DNA of 44,458 bases from Patescibacteria group bacterium (lineage in GTDB: Bacteria; Patescibacteriota; Microgenomatia; UBA10105; UBA927). Shown here piece after piece: positions 7,421-14,420 of this stretch. A program made the position numbers and the translations under genes. Location of the stretch: assembly GCA_023379025.1 (NCBI GenBank), contig JAMCTH010000004.1:83740-128197 (forward strand), in the 5' to 3' direction. Numbering within the stretch: the first letter of the stretch is position 1; each line of letters starts with the position of its first letter. The notes below the pieces were generated by a model. That model worked only from the letters and a program-made list of their open reading frames with translations. It had not been told where the DNA came from and searched no databases.

Positions 7421-8014
7421 ATGAATGGCGAATTTCGGGAATTTTGCGACATATTTGCAGAAGGGCTTCAACCCGTCGGGTATTCACCGCACCTGCAGTT
7501 TTCTGATGAACGAAGCATACTCAGTACACTCTCTCAGGCAGGTCTTTTGGACGGAAATGATACACTCTCCGACGTATCCACTGCTCTTGCACGAAATCTC
7601 AATGGGCAGGAGACCTGTACAGGAGCTGGTACTGATGCTTGAGTTCGTAACCCTTGGTACGACGTGGGATTCGACGGAGCTGCCTCGCCCCAACTGAAGC
7701 AGCCTATGAAGCGGCGCTTGAGGTGGAGGCGGATGTGGAGCGGATACTTTTCCAAAAATTCGGCTCCCCGCATGCGGAACATACCAATTAACGATCTATT
7801 TTCAGGGAAAATCAATGACCGGATCCGATATTCCGTTTCTGTTTGAACGGCGCCTCCTTGTGTGGCAGCAGCAGGAAAATACCCGGCATATTGCCTGTAT
7901 TATGCCTCACAGGACTTCTACAACATTCTGGATGCTGTCGTTACAAATGATCTGGTCCGGGACACACCGGTTGCAGGACGTTGTCAACAGATTTCCAAAA
8001 CCGACGGGCAATGA
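7421..8014 (+). pseudogene. frameshifted gene, about 190 codons, unknown family
   Basis: Coding-like peptide segments follow each other in changing frames on the plus strand. MNGEFREFCDIFAEGLQPVG begins at 7421 and runs through SQAGLLDGNDTLSDVSTALA. Then come RPVQELVLMLEFVTLGTTWD, PTEAAYEAALEVEADVERIL from 7690, and IPINDLFSGKINDRIRYSVS. After a TGA, KYPAYCLYYASQDFYNILDA leads to a stop at 8012-8014. At least three frameshifts and one stop separate them. No hallmark motif is visible. A TACAAT box (7402-7407) lies 13 nt before the first ATG. It converges on the M16 gene. Confidence 0.55.
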
Positions 8015-8075
8015 ATGCGTGAAGTTGCGCAGGGAAAATCCGCACCGGAAACAGGAAAAAGCGCGTAACTGCTCA

Positions 8076-9371
8076 CTACAACCGGAGAAGTGCAGAAAGA
8101 CGGCGGTCTTCCGGCTTTTGCCACACAAGGGCAAGATTGAGGTGTTCCTGCCGCAAATAGACGGGGAGGAGTTTATTGATGTCTTCTGCGGTAATGCCGT
8201 TTATCTTCCCCAGATATTCATCAAGGGTCAGGATAGGCTCGTGATAGAGCTCCTGCTTGCCGTAAAAGCTATTGAGGAACTCCGGGTCCTCGCTTTTGAA
8301 CGCAAGGATGGTTTTGAGTCGTTTTTTCGAAACGGCAACCTCTTCTTCCGTCACCCCATGATCACGCACTTTTGCAAGCTCAGCGATAATGGCCCGGATT
8401 GCTTCCGTGACTTTTTCGGTCGCAACTCCGGCATAGATACTCCAGTAGCCGACATCGTCCCAGGTGTCGGCGCTACTTGATATATGGTAGCAGAGCCCCC
8501 GTTTCTCCCGTATTTCCCGGAAAAGCCGTGACGTAAACGAGACGCCCATCAGAAGATTAAAGACGCTCCAGGCAAACCGGTGCTCACTCGCCCTCGGGAA
8601 AAGCCGGAGACCGAGCGTAAGGTGTGCCTGCTGGGCATCCGGCTTGGTGACGACGGCAACCCGGGGTTTCTCCTGCAGATCCTTAACTTTTTCTGTATAT
8701 TCCGGCGATTTTCCTTCGAGACCTCCAAACCATTCTTCTGTTTTCCTTGTCACCTGTCTCATGCCTCCTGTCGCAATCTTCCCTGCTACCACTACCACGA
8801 TCCGCTCCGGCGTATACCATGTATCGTGATATGCCCTAAGCTCTGCTGCAGCGGTTGCCCGAAGCGGGGCTTCCTCGCCGATTGTGCGCATCCCGAGCTT
8901 TGTGCCGGGATACATGAGGGAGTGGAACGTTTCGCTCACCTTGGCCGCGGGTTCATCTTCATACCGCTTCATCTCTTCGAGTATGACATCCCGCTCGCGG
9001 TCGACATGGTTTTGTTCCAATCTGGGCGCCAGAGCAAGCTCTTTATTTATCTCTAGCGCTAACTCCCAGTCAGTGCTAAGGACTTTGTTGTGATAATTGG
9101 TGACGTCGATATCCGTATAGGCGTTCTGGATCCCTCCGGCGCGCTCAATGACGTTGACATCATCGGTCGTCGGGTATGTGTTGGTCCCCTTAAATACCAT
9201 GTGTTCGAGGAAATGGGAAATGCCGTTATTTGCCTTGGTTTCAAACCGGCTCCCGACATGCACCATGACGCTTGTTGCCACACTATTGACGCCATCCATG
9301 GGAACGAGGATTAGCCGGACACCGTTGGGGAGCTCTTTTCTTATATACTGTACGCCGCCGGATCGACCCAT
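8076..9371 (-). CDS. M16-family zinc peptidase (processing-peptidase-like)
   Basis: M16 enzymes are inverted-HExxH zinc proteases that degrade small peptides or cut presequences inside a clamshell. The zinc motif HFLEH gives H53, E56 and H57, with the third ligand in RDVILEEMKRYEDEP (E133). RLFREIREKRGLCYHISS, the conserved Arg-Tyr region of the second domain, is also present. 431 residues is a single active half of the normal length; no inactive partner gene is next to it. There is no signal peptide, so it probably acts in the cytoplasm. A TACGAT box (9381-9386) lies 9 nt before the ATG. A lysine- and proline-rich tail is absent. Confidence 0.93.
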   Translation of the reverse strand: MGRSGGVQYIRKELPNGVRLILVPMDGVNSVATSVMVHVGSRFETKANNGISHFLEHMVFKGTNTYPTTDDVNVIERAGGIQNAYTDIDVTNYHNKVLSTDWELALEINKELALAPRLEQNHVDRERDVILEEMKRYEDEPAAKVSETFHSLMYPGTKLGMRTIGEEAPLRATAAAELRAYHDTWYTPERIVVVVAGKIATGGMRQVTRKTEEWFGGLEGKSPEYTEKVKDLQEKPRVAVVTKPDAQQAHLTLGLRLFPRASEHRFAWSVFNLLMGVSFTSRLFREIREKRGLCYHISSSADTWDDVGYWSIYAGVATEKVTEAIRAIIAELAKVRDHGVTEEEVAVSKKRLKTILAFKSEDPEFLNSFYGKQELYHEPILTLDEYLGKINGITAEDINKLLPVYLRQEHLNLALVWQKPEDRRLSALLRL

Positions 9372-9429
9372 AAGGCATCCATCGTATCAAATCTTATTCT
9401 TCTCTTCCAGAGGGACTTTAGAGACACTC

Positions 9430-9466
9430 TCCCTTGTCTCCAAGCTCTTGTATCTCTTGTGTCTCC
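9430..9466. repeat. CTTGTCTC-type low-complexity repeat
   Basis: Several imperfect copies of CTTGTCTC / CTTGTATCTC lie in a row between the divergent M16 gene and the next gene. The reverse-complement form (GAGACAAG, GACAAGAAACAAGAGACAAG) recurs at 13551-13581. Confidence 0.4.
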
Positions 9467-9494
9467 TTCTATATCCCCTGTATGATAAAGACGT

Positions 9495-9893
9495 ATGTCC
9501 CCAGATGATATCCGCCAGGATATTGAGATAAAAGTTGTCGAACTTCTGAAAACCCTGGTCGAAAGCGGTCGGATGAGCGATGAGCGAAGCCAGGTGATCG
9601 CCCAGAAGGTCCTGGACACGCTTAGACCCGGCATGACGTACGAGGAGTTATATCGGGCCATCCCAAAACTCGATGACAATTGCCCGGAAGTTTCTCCTGT
9701 TATTCTCCCTTATATGAAAGAATATGAAGAAAAAGTTACAAAAAAGGCGGCCGATACGGTCCGCAATCTGATCCGGCAGGGGCAGTTCGATGCGGCGACC
9801 AGGCTTGCCACCCGCGCGATCCATCAGGAGGTTGACCTCGTTTGGCAGGGATCCGGAAAAGGAAGTTCTTCCCAATCAGGGGTAACGGAATAG
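9495..9893 (+). CDS. hypothetical protein, 132 aa
   Basis: A small, probably helical soluble protein. No catalytic motif is visible. Residues 1-60 (IKVVELLKTLVESGRMSDER, QVIAQKVLDTLRPGMTYEEL) look like a compact helical bundle; the C-terminus is Gly/Ser-rich and probably disordered. TATGAT (9481-9486) ends 8 nt before the ATG, with TTGTGT 18 nt upstream of it. I recall similar proteins only as conserved hypotheticals in CPR genomes, and that cannot be checked here. It lies 79 nt before the next plus-strand gene, which has its own promoter. Confidence 0.75.
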   Translation: MSPDDIRQDIEIKVVELLKTLVESGRMSDERSQVIAQKVLDTLRPGMTYEELYRAIPKLDDNCPEVSPVILPYMKEYEEKVTKKAADTVRNLIRQGQFDAATRLATRAIHQEVDLVWQGSGKGSSSQSGVTE

Positions 9894-9922
9894 AAACATA
9901 ATGTGCAAAACGAGACAAGTAC

Positions 9923-9951
9923 TTGACAGAGATAACTTGATAAATTATACT
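9923..9951 (+). promoter_or_regulatory. consensus sigma70-type promoter
   Basis: TTGACA (9923-9928), exactly 17 nt, then TATACT (9946-9951), 21 nt before ATG 9973. One of the best promoter matches in the window. Confidence 0.8.
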
Positions 9952-9972
9952 ATAAGTTATTAAATTCTGCCT

Positions 9973-11805
9973 ATGTCAGAAAATCTGCTCCGCGAGGGAA
10001 TGGATTTCGGTGAACTCAGACAAGTCTATTATGGCTTCGCCGATTTTACCGACCCACCTGATATACCCAAAGGTCTGAGTGATCAAGATATCCGAGATGC
10101 TGAACATCACGCAGCAAACCTCTTCCCGATGCTCCTCCATGTAAGCAGGAACGAAAATCCTTCGCTTCAGGGAAACATTCCAAGTCTCCTCCTCGAGGCG
10201 GCAACAGCAGCCGGCTATCGCGCCGGCGAAGAGGTTTCCCTCGGTGACCTGAGCCGCGGTGACCTTCAGAAAAAACGGGGAGATCGGTATGCATGTACGC
10301 TTGTCGGTGAACGCTATATCACTGCAGCTGCAGTCATGGACGAAAAGCTCGGGGAACAGGTACGGATGGCATACGAAACGGCGGGAAAAAATGCCACTCT
10401 CGAGAGTAATCTTGCGGTTCTTGACCGCGGCAGCCACCGGGTGATGCCGTCAAAATTTAGAGAACGGGTGGACGCCGTCACCTCCCAGAAAGGTAATGAG
10501 GACAGCCGCTCTATCGCCGGTTTTGTCAAAGATCTGGTCTTTCCTGCACGGAAATTCGAGGGGCGAGAATCTGAAATCTTTAATAAAGGCCTCTCCTTTG
10601 ACGTTTTTTCTGAACGGTTCCGCGCGGCCCGGTTTTGCCTCCCTAAACAGGATGAGACAACGCTTGCAGCGTTTGACAAAGTGTGGGACGGCGTATTTGT
10701 GGATCGAAGCGGTAAACCGCCCGGAAAAAAATTTGCATCCTGGATAGAATCGACGAAAGGAATTTCGGAAAGCGACTGGAGATTTGACCGGGAACGATTT
10801 ATGGACGAACCCATCCGGTCGGATCTTACCCTCATAGTCTTTAAGGATAAAGTAGTCCATGCGCTGGTAAAAAGCGGAGCTCTTGGCGGTTCACTTGATG
10901 AGGTACAGCAACACGCCAGCCACGCAGTTGACGGAGTGGAGTATTACCTGGGCACTAAGGCAGGAAAAGTAAGCAGAGAAGCGGTCGCTGCGGCGCAAAA
11001 AGCTTCAGCCAGAGCTGCCGCACGCGTAGACCACACACGTGCCGCTGATTTCAGGGCGCAATTTCGTGTAGAAAGCAAGGTTCGCGAGGATCCGACAGTT
11101 GACCGGATATGGGCTGATAAAATGCTCTTCAGGCTGCTCGATCTCACCGGAAAAATAATCCATTCAGGCGCTGAAAAGAAAAGCCTGCCCTCATTGGAAT
11201 TCGCACATGCACTCCTGACGGCAACGGATCACTTGTTTACCGCAAACGACCTGACACGACTGGAGCAATCAAAGGCGCTCCAAGGAAGAACCCTTGCCCA
11301 TGCGAAACAGATATTCCTCGAGCGGGCAGTTATGCCATTTCTCATACAGACAGGAACACCTGAGGCTCCGCTTGCACCGGATGCTGAACATGTTCTCGTC
11401 CGTACGAGAGCTGATTCGTCCGTACGACTGGACCTTGATGCACCGCACGCCTCCCCCATCGGGCAGGAAGGACTTGTATACCGTGTCGCAACTGCGGATC
11501 GTATACCCACTAGGAGTAAAAAAGTGGCAGAAACCGTACCTGTGAAACTTGGCAGCATGACGCTTTTTGTAGCTAACGTGGATATAGAAGAGGCGGCAAA
11601 GCCGGAAAAGAAAATAAAATCTACAAAAGGTTCTGTGAACCGTCAATCTAGTAGGGCTCGTACTCCAGCAAAAACATCCCGCGCTGCGTTGAGGAATCTT
11701 GCTAGAGAAGATGAAGAATCTGAAGTTCGTAAAGGAAAAGCATCAAAAAGAAGAAAAACCGCCGGCAAAAAAATGGGCCGCGGAGGCCGCAGTGACGACG
11801 AGTAA
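9973..11805 (+). CDS. large orphan protein with a strongly basic C-terminal tail, 610 aa
   Basis: I do not recognise this protein. It has no signal peptide or membrane helix. Residues 1-530 are mixed alpha/beta and rich in charged residues. The last 65 residues form a Lys/Arg/Ser tail (PEKKIKSTKGSVNRQSSR, EVRKGKASKRRKTAGKK) with a short acidic patch, the kind of tail seen on DNA- or RNA-binding proteins; nucleic-acid binding is inference. It is expressed from a near-consensus promoter and so may be abundant. There is no Shine-Dalgarno site and no obvious terminator. Confidence 0.75.
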   Translation: MSENLLREGMDFGELRQVYYGFADFTDPPDIPKGLSDQDIRDAEHHAANLFPMLLHVSRNENPSLQGNIPSLLLEAATAAGYRAGEEVSLGDLSRGDLQKKRGDRYACTLVGERYITAAAVMDEKLGEQVRMAYETAGKNATLESNLAVLDRGSHRVMPSKFRERVDAVTSQKGNEDSRSIAGFVKDLVFPARKFEGRESEIFNKGLSFDVFSERFRAARFCLPKQDETTLAAFDKVWDGVFVDRSGKPPGKKFASWIESTKGISESDWRFDRERFMDEPIRSDLTLIVFKDKVVHALVKSGALGGSLDEVQQHASHAVDGVEYYLGTKAGKVSREAVAAAQKASARAAARVDHTRAADFRAQFRVESKVREDPTVDRIWADKMLFRLLDLTGKIIHSGAEKKSLPSLEFAHALLTATDHLFTANDLTRLEQSKALQGRTLAHAKQIFLERAVMPFLIQTGTPEAPLAPDAEHVLVRTRADSSVRLDLDAPHASPIGQEGLVYRVATADRIPTRSKKVAETVPVKLGSMTLFVANVDIEEAAKPEKKIKSTKGSVNRQSSRARTPAKTSRAALRNLAREDEESEVRKGKASKRRKTAGKKMGRGGRSDDE

Positions 11806-11832
11806 AACCGCTTCTTACCCTTAAATCCCCCG

Positions 11833-11861
11833 TTGCATTCTATAGGTCTTTGTGCTATACT
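11833..11861 (+). promoter_or_regulatory. sortase promoter
   Basis: TTGCAT (11833-11838), 17 nt, TATACT (11856-11861). The leader to ATG 11907 would be about 38 nt. Confidence 0.65.
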
Positions 11862-11906
11862 CCCCCGAACGTTCAGCATGTTGCAGTTTTAGCCTGATCC
11901 GACGCT

Positions 11907-12701
11907 ATGAAACACCAAGGAACCATCTACGAATTCGGCGGGGACCGCTGGGGATTTACGTACATCCCGGGGAAAAACCTCACGGTCATCACGCCGCTTC
12001 CCGCACGCAAAAGCCGGTCTCATGGTTCACGCACGCTTCTTCGGTCAGTGGGTATTGCGGTCGTTGCCTTTGCCCTGGGAGGGATGTTCGGCCCCCTGAC
12101 ACCGGAACTCCGGCTCGAAACCATGTATCAGGCACAACAGGCATATTTTGCCATAAGAAGCTATGTCTCCCCGGCTGCTGCCCTGCCGCCCTCGGCTCCG
12201 GTCATCTTCGACCCGCTCGTCGGCCCGGACGGCCGGGAAATCAAGCCGGTCAATACCGATTTTTCCATCATCATCCCGAAAATTGGAGTAAATGCTGCGG
12301 TCATCCCGGCCGTCAACCCTGCCAATTCGGCCCAGTACGATCAGGCGCTCCTCCACGGCGTGGCCCATGCCTCGACGAGCTTCTTTCCTGACCAGAACGG
12401 GACAGTGTACCTTTTTTCCCATTCGACGAACTATGACTGGTTTGTGAAAGACTTGAATGCCGTCTTTTACCTTATAAAAAACCTCCAAAAGGGCGATCTC
12501 ATCGTCCTTATCTATAAGGGCAAAGAATACACCTACCGCCTGCGGGAAGAGCGGATTGTAGCGGCAAATGATGTCTCCTACCTGACCGGCCAGCCCGGAG
12601 ACAGGAGCCTCATCCTCCAGACCTGCTGGCCCCCGGGAAGCACGGCTGAACGGCTTCTTCTCTTTGCAGATCCCGTAGAGGGACAGTCGGGATCAATTTA
12701 G
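11907..12701 (+). CDS. sortase
   Basis: Sortases are membrane-bound transpeptidases that cut a C-terminal sorting signal and join the protein to a cell-wall or surface amine. There is a cytoplasmic N-terminal part, one membrane helix (about residues 45-65, LLRSVGIAVVAFALGGMFG), and a sortase beta-barrel. The catalytic residues are visible: H172 in TVYLFSHSTNYDWF, C240 in SLILQTCWPPGS and R249 in TAERLLLFA. The spacing fits the class D/E group better than SrtA, but the class is not certain. The N-terminal 40 residues before the helix are longer than usual. The likely substrate is the next gene, whose LPVAG tail begins about 0.7 kb downstream. Confidence 0.93.
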   Translation: MKHQGTIYEFGGDRWGFTYIPGKNLTVITPLPARKSRSHGSRTLLRSVGIAVVAFALGGMFGPLTPELRLETMYQAQQAYFAIRSYVSPAAALPPSAPVIFDPLVGPDGREIKPVNTDFSIIIPKIGVNAAVIPAVNPANSAQYDQALLHGVAHASTSFFPDQNGTVYLFSHSTNYDWFVKDLNAVFYLIKNLQKGDLIVLIYKGKEYTYRLREERIVAANDVSYLTGQPGDRSLILQTCWPPGSTAERLLLFADPVEGQSGSI

Positions 12702-12742
12702 GAACATGCGCTGACTTGTGTACTGGAGAATATAAATTTACA

Positions 12743-12772
12743 TGTGATTTGGTCATTGGGATTTGTGATTTA
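12743..12772 (+). repeat. GATTTG-family repeat, intergenic copy
   Basis: GTGATTTGGTCATTGGGATT followed by TGTGATTTA. This is nearly identical to the argS copy at 34510-34541 (TGTGATTTGGTCATTGGGAT). It lies between the sortase and its substrate, 18 nt before the substrate gene's -35 box, and is the only clearly non-coding copy in the window. Confidence 0.75.
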
Positions 12773-12789
12773 TCTATAGCTTATAGTTC

Positions 12790-12818
12790 TTGACAAAGTA
12801 TTTAGCTCGTGGTATAGT
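12790..12818 (+). promoter_or_regulatory. promoter of the LPVAG surface protein
   Basis: TTGACA (12790-12795), 17 nt, TATAGT (12813-12818), with TGG before the -10. The frame is open back to this TTG, but the TTG belongs to the -35 box, so the protein starts at ATG 12871 after a leader of about 46 nt. Confidence 0.75.
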
Positions 12819-12870
12819 ACCGCGACTTGTCCGAAATATATATAAACATTTATTACAATTACATACTATT

Positions 12871-13512
12871 ATGAAGCATATCGCATTTACCTTGGTTGCT
12901 GTTCTTGCCAGTTTCGCATTTCTCCTTGCTACACCGGTCAAAGCCGATCAGTGTACAACGGATTATGGCGGAACGACAACCTGTACTCCGTCCGATCTCG
13001 TAATCTCCAAGGCCGTAAAAAATCCTATAACCGGACAGTTTGTTGCCAACCTCACCTCAACCGATGCTACATTTTCTCCGGGCTCCGAGGTTGACTTCCG
13101 GCTGACGGTCAAAAACACGAGTGGCCAGACCTTTGATCCGGTGACGGTCAAGGACATCTTCCCCAATTACCTGACGTTTGTCGCGGGTCCCGGAACCTTT
13201 GACAGCTCGACCAATACCCTGACATTCACGCTCAATAACCTGATTGCCGGGGAAACCCGGACGGTCGGGGTAGTCGGAAAAGTTGTGGATGCAAGCCGGT
13301 TTCCGGCCGGAGAAAACTTCTTCTGTGTGGTCAATACCGCAGAGGTGTCGGCTCTGAACCGCAATGACCAATCAACGTCACAGCTTTGTATCGCAACAAG
13401 CGTTCTCGGAGCCACGACCCTGCCGGTTGCCGGCTTCAATGACCTCCTCGTCCTTCTCCCGTTCCTCGGGATGGGACTTGGCGGATTTGCTCTTATTACA
13501 AAGAAAAGCTGA
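12871..13512 (+). CDS. sortase-anchored DUF11-domain surface protein (LPVAG tail)
   Basis: 213 residues. An N-terminal signal peptide (residues 1-25, hydrophobic core AFTLVAVLASFAFLLA, cleavage near VKA-DQ) is followed by a DUF11-type beta-sandwich (about 45-165) containing SPGSEVDFRLTVKNTSGQTF, VTVKDIFPNYLTF and LAGET-like IAGETRTVGVV. The C-terminus is a sorting signal: LPVAG (184-188), a hydrophobic stretch VLLPFLGMGLGGFALI and the positive end TKKS. This is LPxTG-like with Ala in place of Thr. Four Cys in the mature part could form disulfides. Together with the upstream sortase it makes a two-gene anchoring unit. The start is supported by the signal peptide and the promoter. Confidence 0.88.
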   Translation: MKHIAFTLVAVLASFAFLLATPVKADQCTTDYGGTTTCTPSDLVISKAVKNPITGQFVANLTSTDATFSPGSEVDFRLTVKNTSGQTFDPVTVKDIFPNYLTFVAGPGTFDSSTNTLTFTLNNLIAGETRTVGVVGKVVDASRFPAGENFFCVVNTAEVSALNRNDQSTSQLCIATSVLGATTLPVAGFNDLLVLLPFLGMGLGGFALITKKS

Positions 13513-13550
13513 CGCACGGTAACCAGCGTGATGCTTCTGCCGGGGCACAA

Positions 13551-13581
13551 TACGAGACAAGCGACAAGAAACAAGAGACAA
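13551..13581. repeat. GACAAG-type low-complexity repeat
   Basis: Tandem imperfect units GAGACAAG / CGACAAG / AAACAAG / AGAGACAAG just upstream of the terminator. It is the reverse complement of the repeat type at 9430-9466. Confidence 0.4.
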
Positions 13582-13583
13582 GT

Positions 13584-13608
13584 AAACCGGCAGAAGGGCC
13601 GGTTTTTT
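13584..13608 (+). terminator. Rho-independent terminator of the surface-protein gene
   Basis: AAACCGGC (13584-13591) pairs with GCCGGTTT (13598-13605) over a 6-nt loop, and the T-run extends to 13608. It is the clearest intrinsic terminator in the window. Confidence 0.85.
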
Positions 13609-13810
13609 GTGGTCATTTCGGAAGATAGGGATTTAATTCAATCCCCTTCTCCCGAAATGAATCGGGTGAAGCGCAGGAAAAACACTGCCACGTCGGTAGA
13701 ACATTTTCGTTTTACTTGTCACGTGTCACAGGTCTCCTGTCTCTTTATACAGCACATTAACATCGATTGTTGGGTTTTTAATGATTGGACGGGTCCGTCG
13801 TGGAGAGCAA

Positions 13811-14119
13811 TTATTCAAGAGTAGAGATACCTAGGTGTTTATCGATCCGCTCGAAGCGATCATTGATCTTTCTATGTTCGTCGCTATGGAGTGCAAACTC
13901 TTCTCTCATGGTCTTAAGCTCACCTGAGAGTTTATCCATACGGGTAAAGAATTCTTCCTTCGTGGGAAGGTGGCTGATGCTTTCATTCAACCTTTCTTCG
14001 GCGTCATGTATCTCTAACCGCATCTCTTCCCGCGTGGGAAAGATGCGCTTCATGTGCGTGGTAATATTCTTGAGATCGCTTTGAGTCAAGACCGACTTTC
14101 CTTGGCTGGCTTTTTTCAT
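13811..14119 (-). CDS. coiled-coil protein, 102 aa
   Basis: A highly charged, entirely helical small protein with heptad spacing from about residue 25 to 95 (TREEMRLEIHDAEERLNESI, LPTKEEFFTRMDKLSGELKT, DEHRKINDRFERIDKHLG). It probably forms a parallel or antiparallel coiled-coil dimer. There is no membrane segment or catalytic motif. Short coiled-coil proteins with repeated THEEF/TKEEF-type segments are frequent in CPR genomes, and their function is unknown. The sequence 13613-13810 on its downstream side contains a hairpin (CTTCTCCCGA/TCGGGTGAAG at 13648-13673) and no gene I can support. Confidence 0.75.
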   Translation of the reverse strand: MKKASQGKSVLTQSDLKNITTHMKRIFPTREEMRLEIHDAEERLNESISHLPTKEEFFTRMDKLSGELKTMREEFALHSDEHRKINDRFERIDKHLGISTLE

Positions 14120-14155
14120 ACCTTCACTCTACTGTGTGAAACGCCGAGGGTCAAC

Positions 14156-14172
14156 AGATCAAAATTTGATCT
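14156..14172. promoter_or_regulatory. palindrome AGATCAAA-A-TTTGATCT
   Basis: A perfect 8-bp inverted repeat around one central A, between the divergent coiled-coil gene and the 36-aa membrane peptide. The core GATCAAAATTTG recurs at 14234-14245, just after the ATG of the small peptide. This could be an operator for a dimeric regulator. Confidence 0.4.
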
Positions 14173-14227
14173 CCACAATGGACTCCGTCCAATAAAAAAC
14201 CGGAACCAAAAAAATAGGGAGGTGCGT

Positions 14228-14338
14228 ATGATCGATCAAAATTTGCTACATGCGATGATGGCGCTGGGAGCCCTTCTTGTGGCTCTCTGCAGCCGCGTCG
14301 TCATGCTTTCGGCGAAAGGAGGTCAAAAGGGGAAATAA
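14228..14338 (+). CDS. 36-aa single-pass membrane peptide
   Basis: MIDQNLLHAMMALGALLVAL continues as CSRVVMLSAKGGQKGK. It has one membrane helix (about residues 8-27) and a basic C-terminus. The start is fixed by a strong Shine-Dalgarno site GGGAGGTG (14217-14224) five bases before the ATG, unlike nearly all other genes in the window. It lies 82 nt before the 478-aa InlB-repeat gene, which also has a Shine-Dalgarno site, and a hairpin (TCCCGA...TCGGGA, 14377-14397) lies between them. The two probably form one operon. Function unknown. Confidence 0.6.
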   Translation: MIDQNLLHAMMALGALLVALCSRVVMLSAKGGQKGK

Positions 14339-14420
14339 TTTCTTTTGATCTCCAAACAACGGGTAGTCAAACTCGTCCCGATACCTTGTGTCGGGATCAT
14401 TCTGAAAGAGGAGGGCTATC

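Noticed and set aside
8580-9056. 158-codon plus-strand open frame
   Set aside because: Antisense to the M16 peptidase, whose zinc motif and full-length family match are clear.
12790-12870. 27-residue N-terminal extension of the surface protein from a TTG start
   Set aside because: The TTG is the -35 box and the extension would bury the signal peptide.
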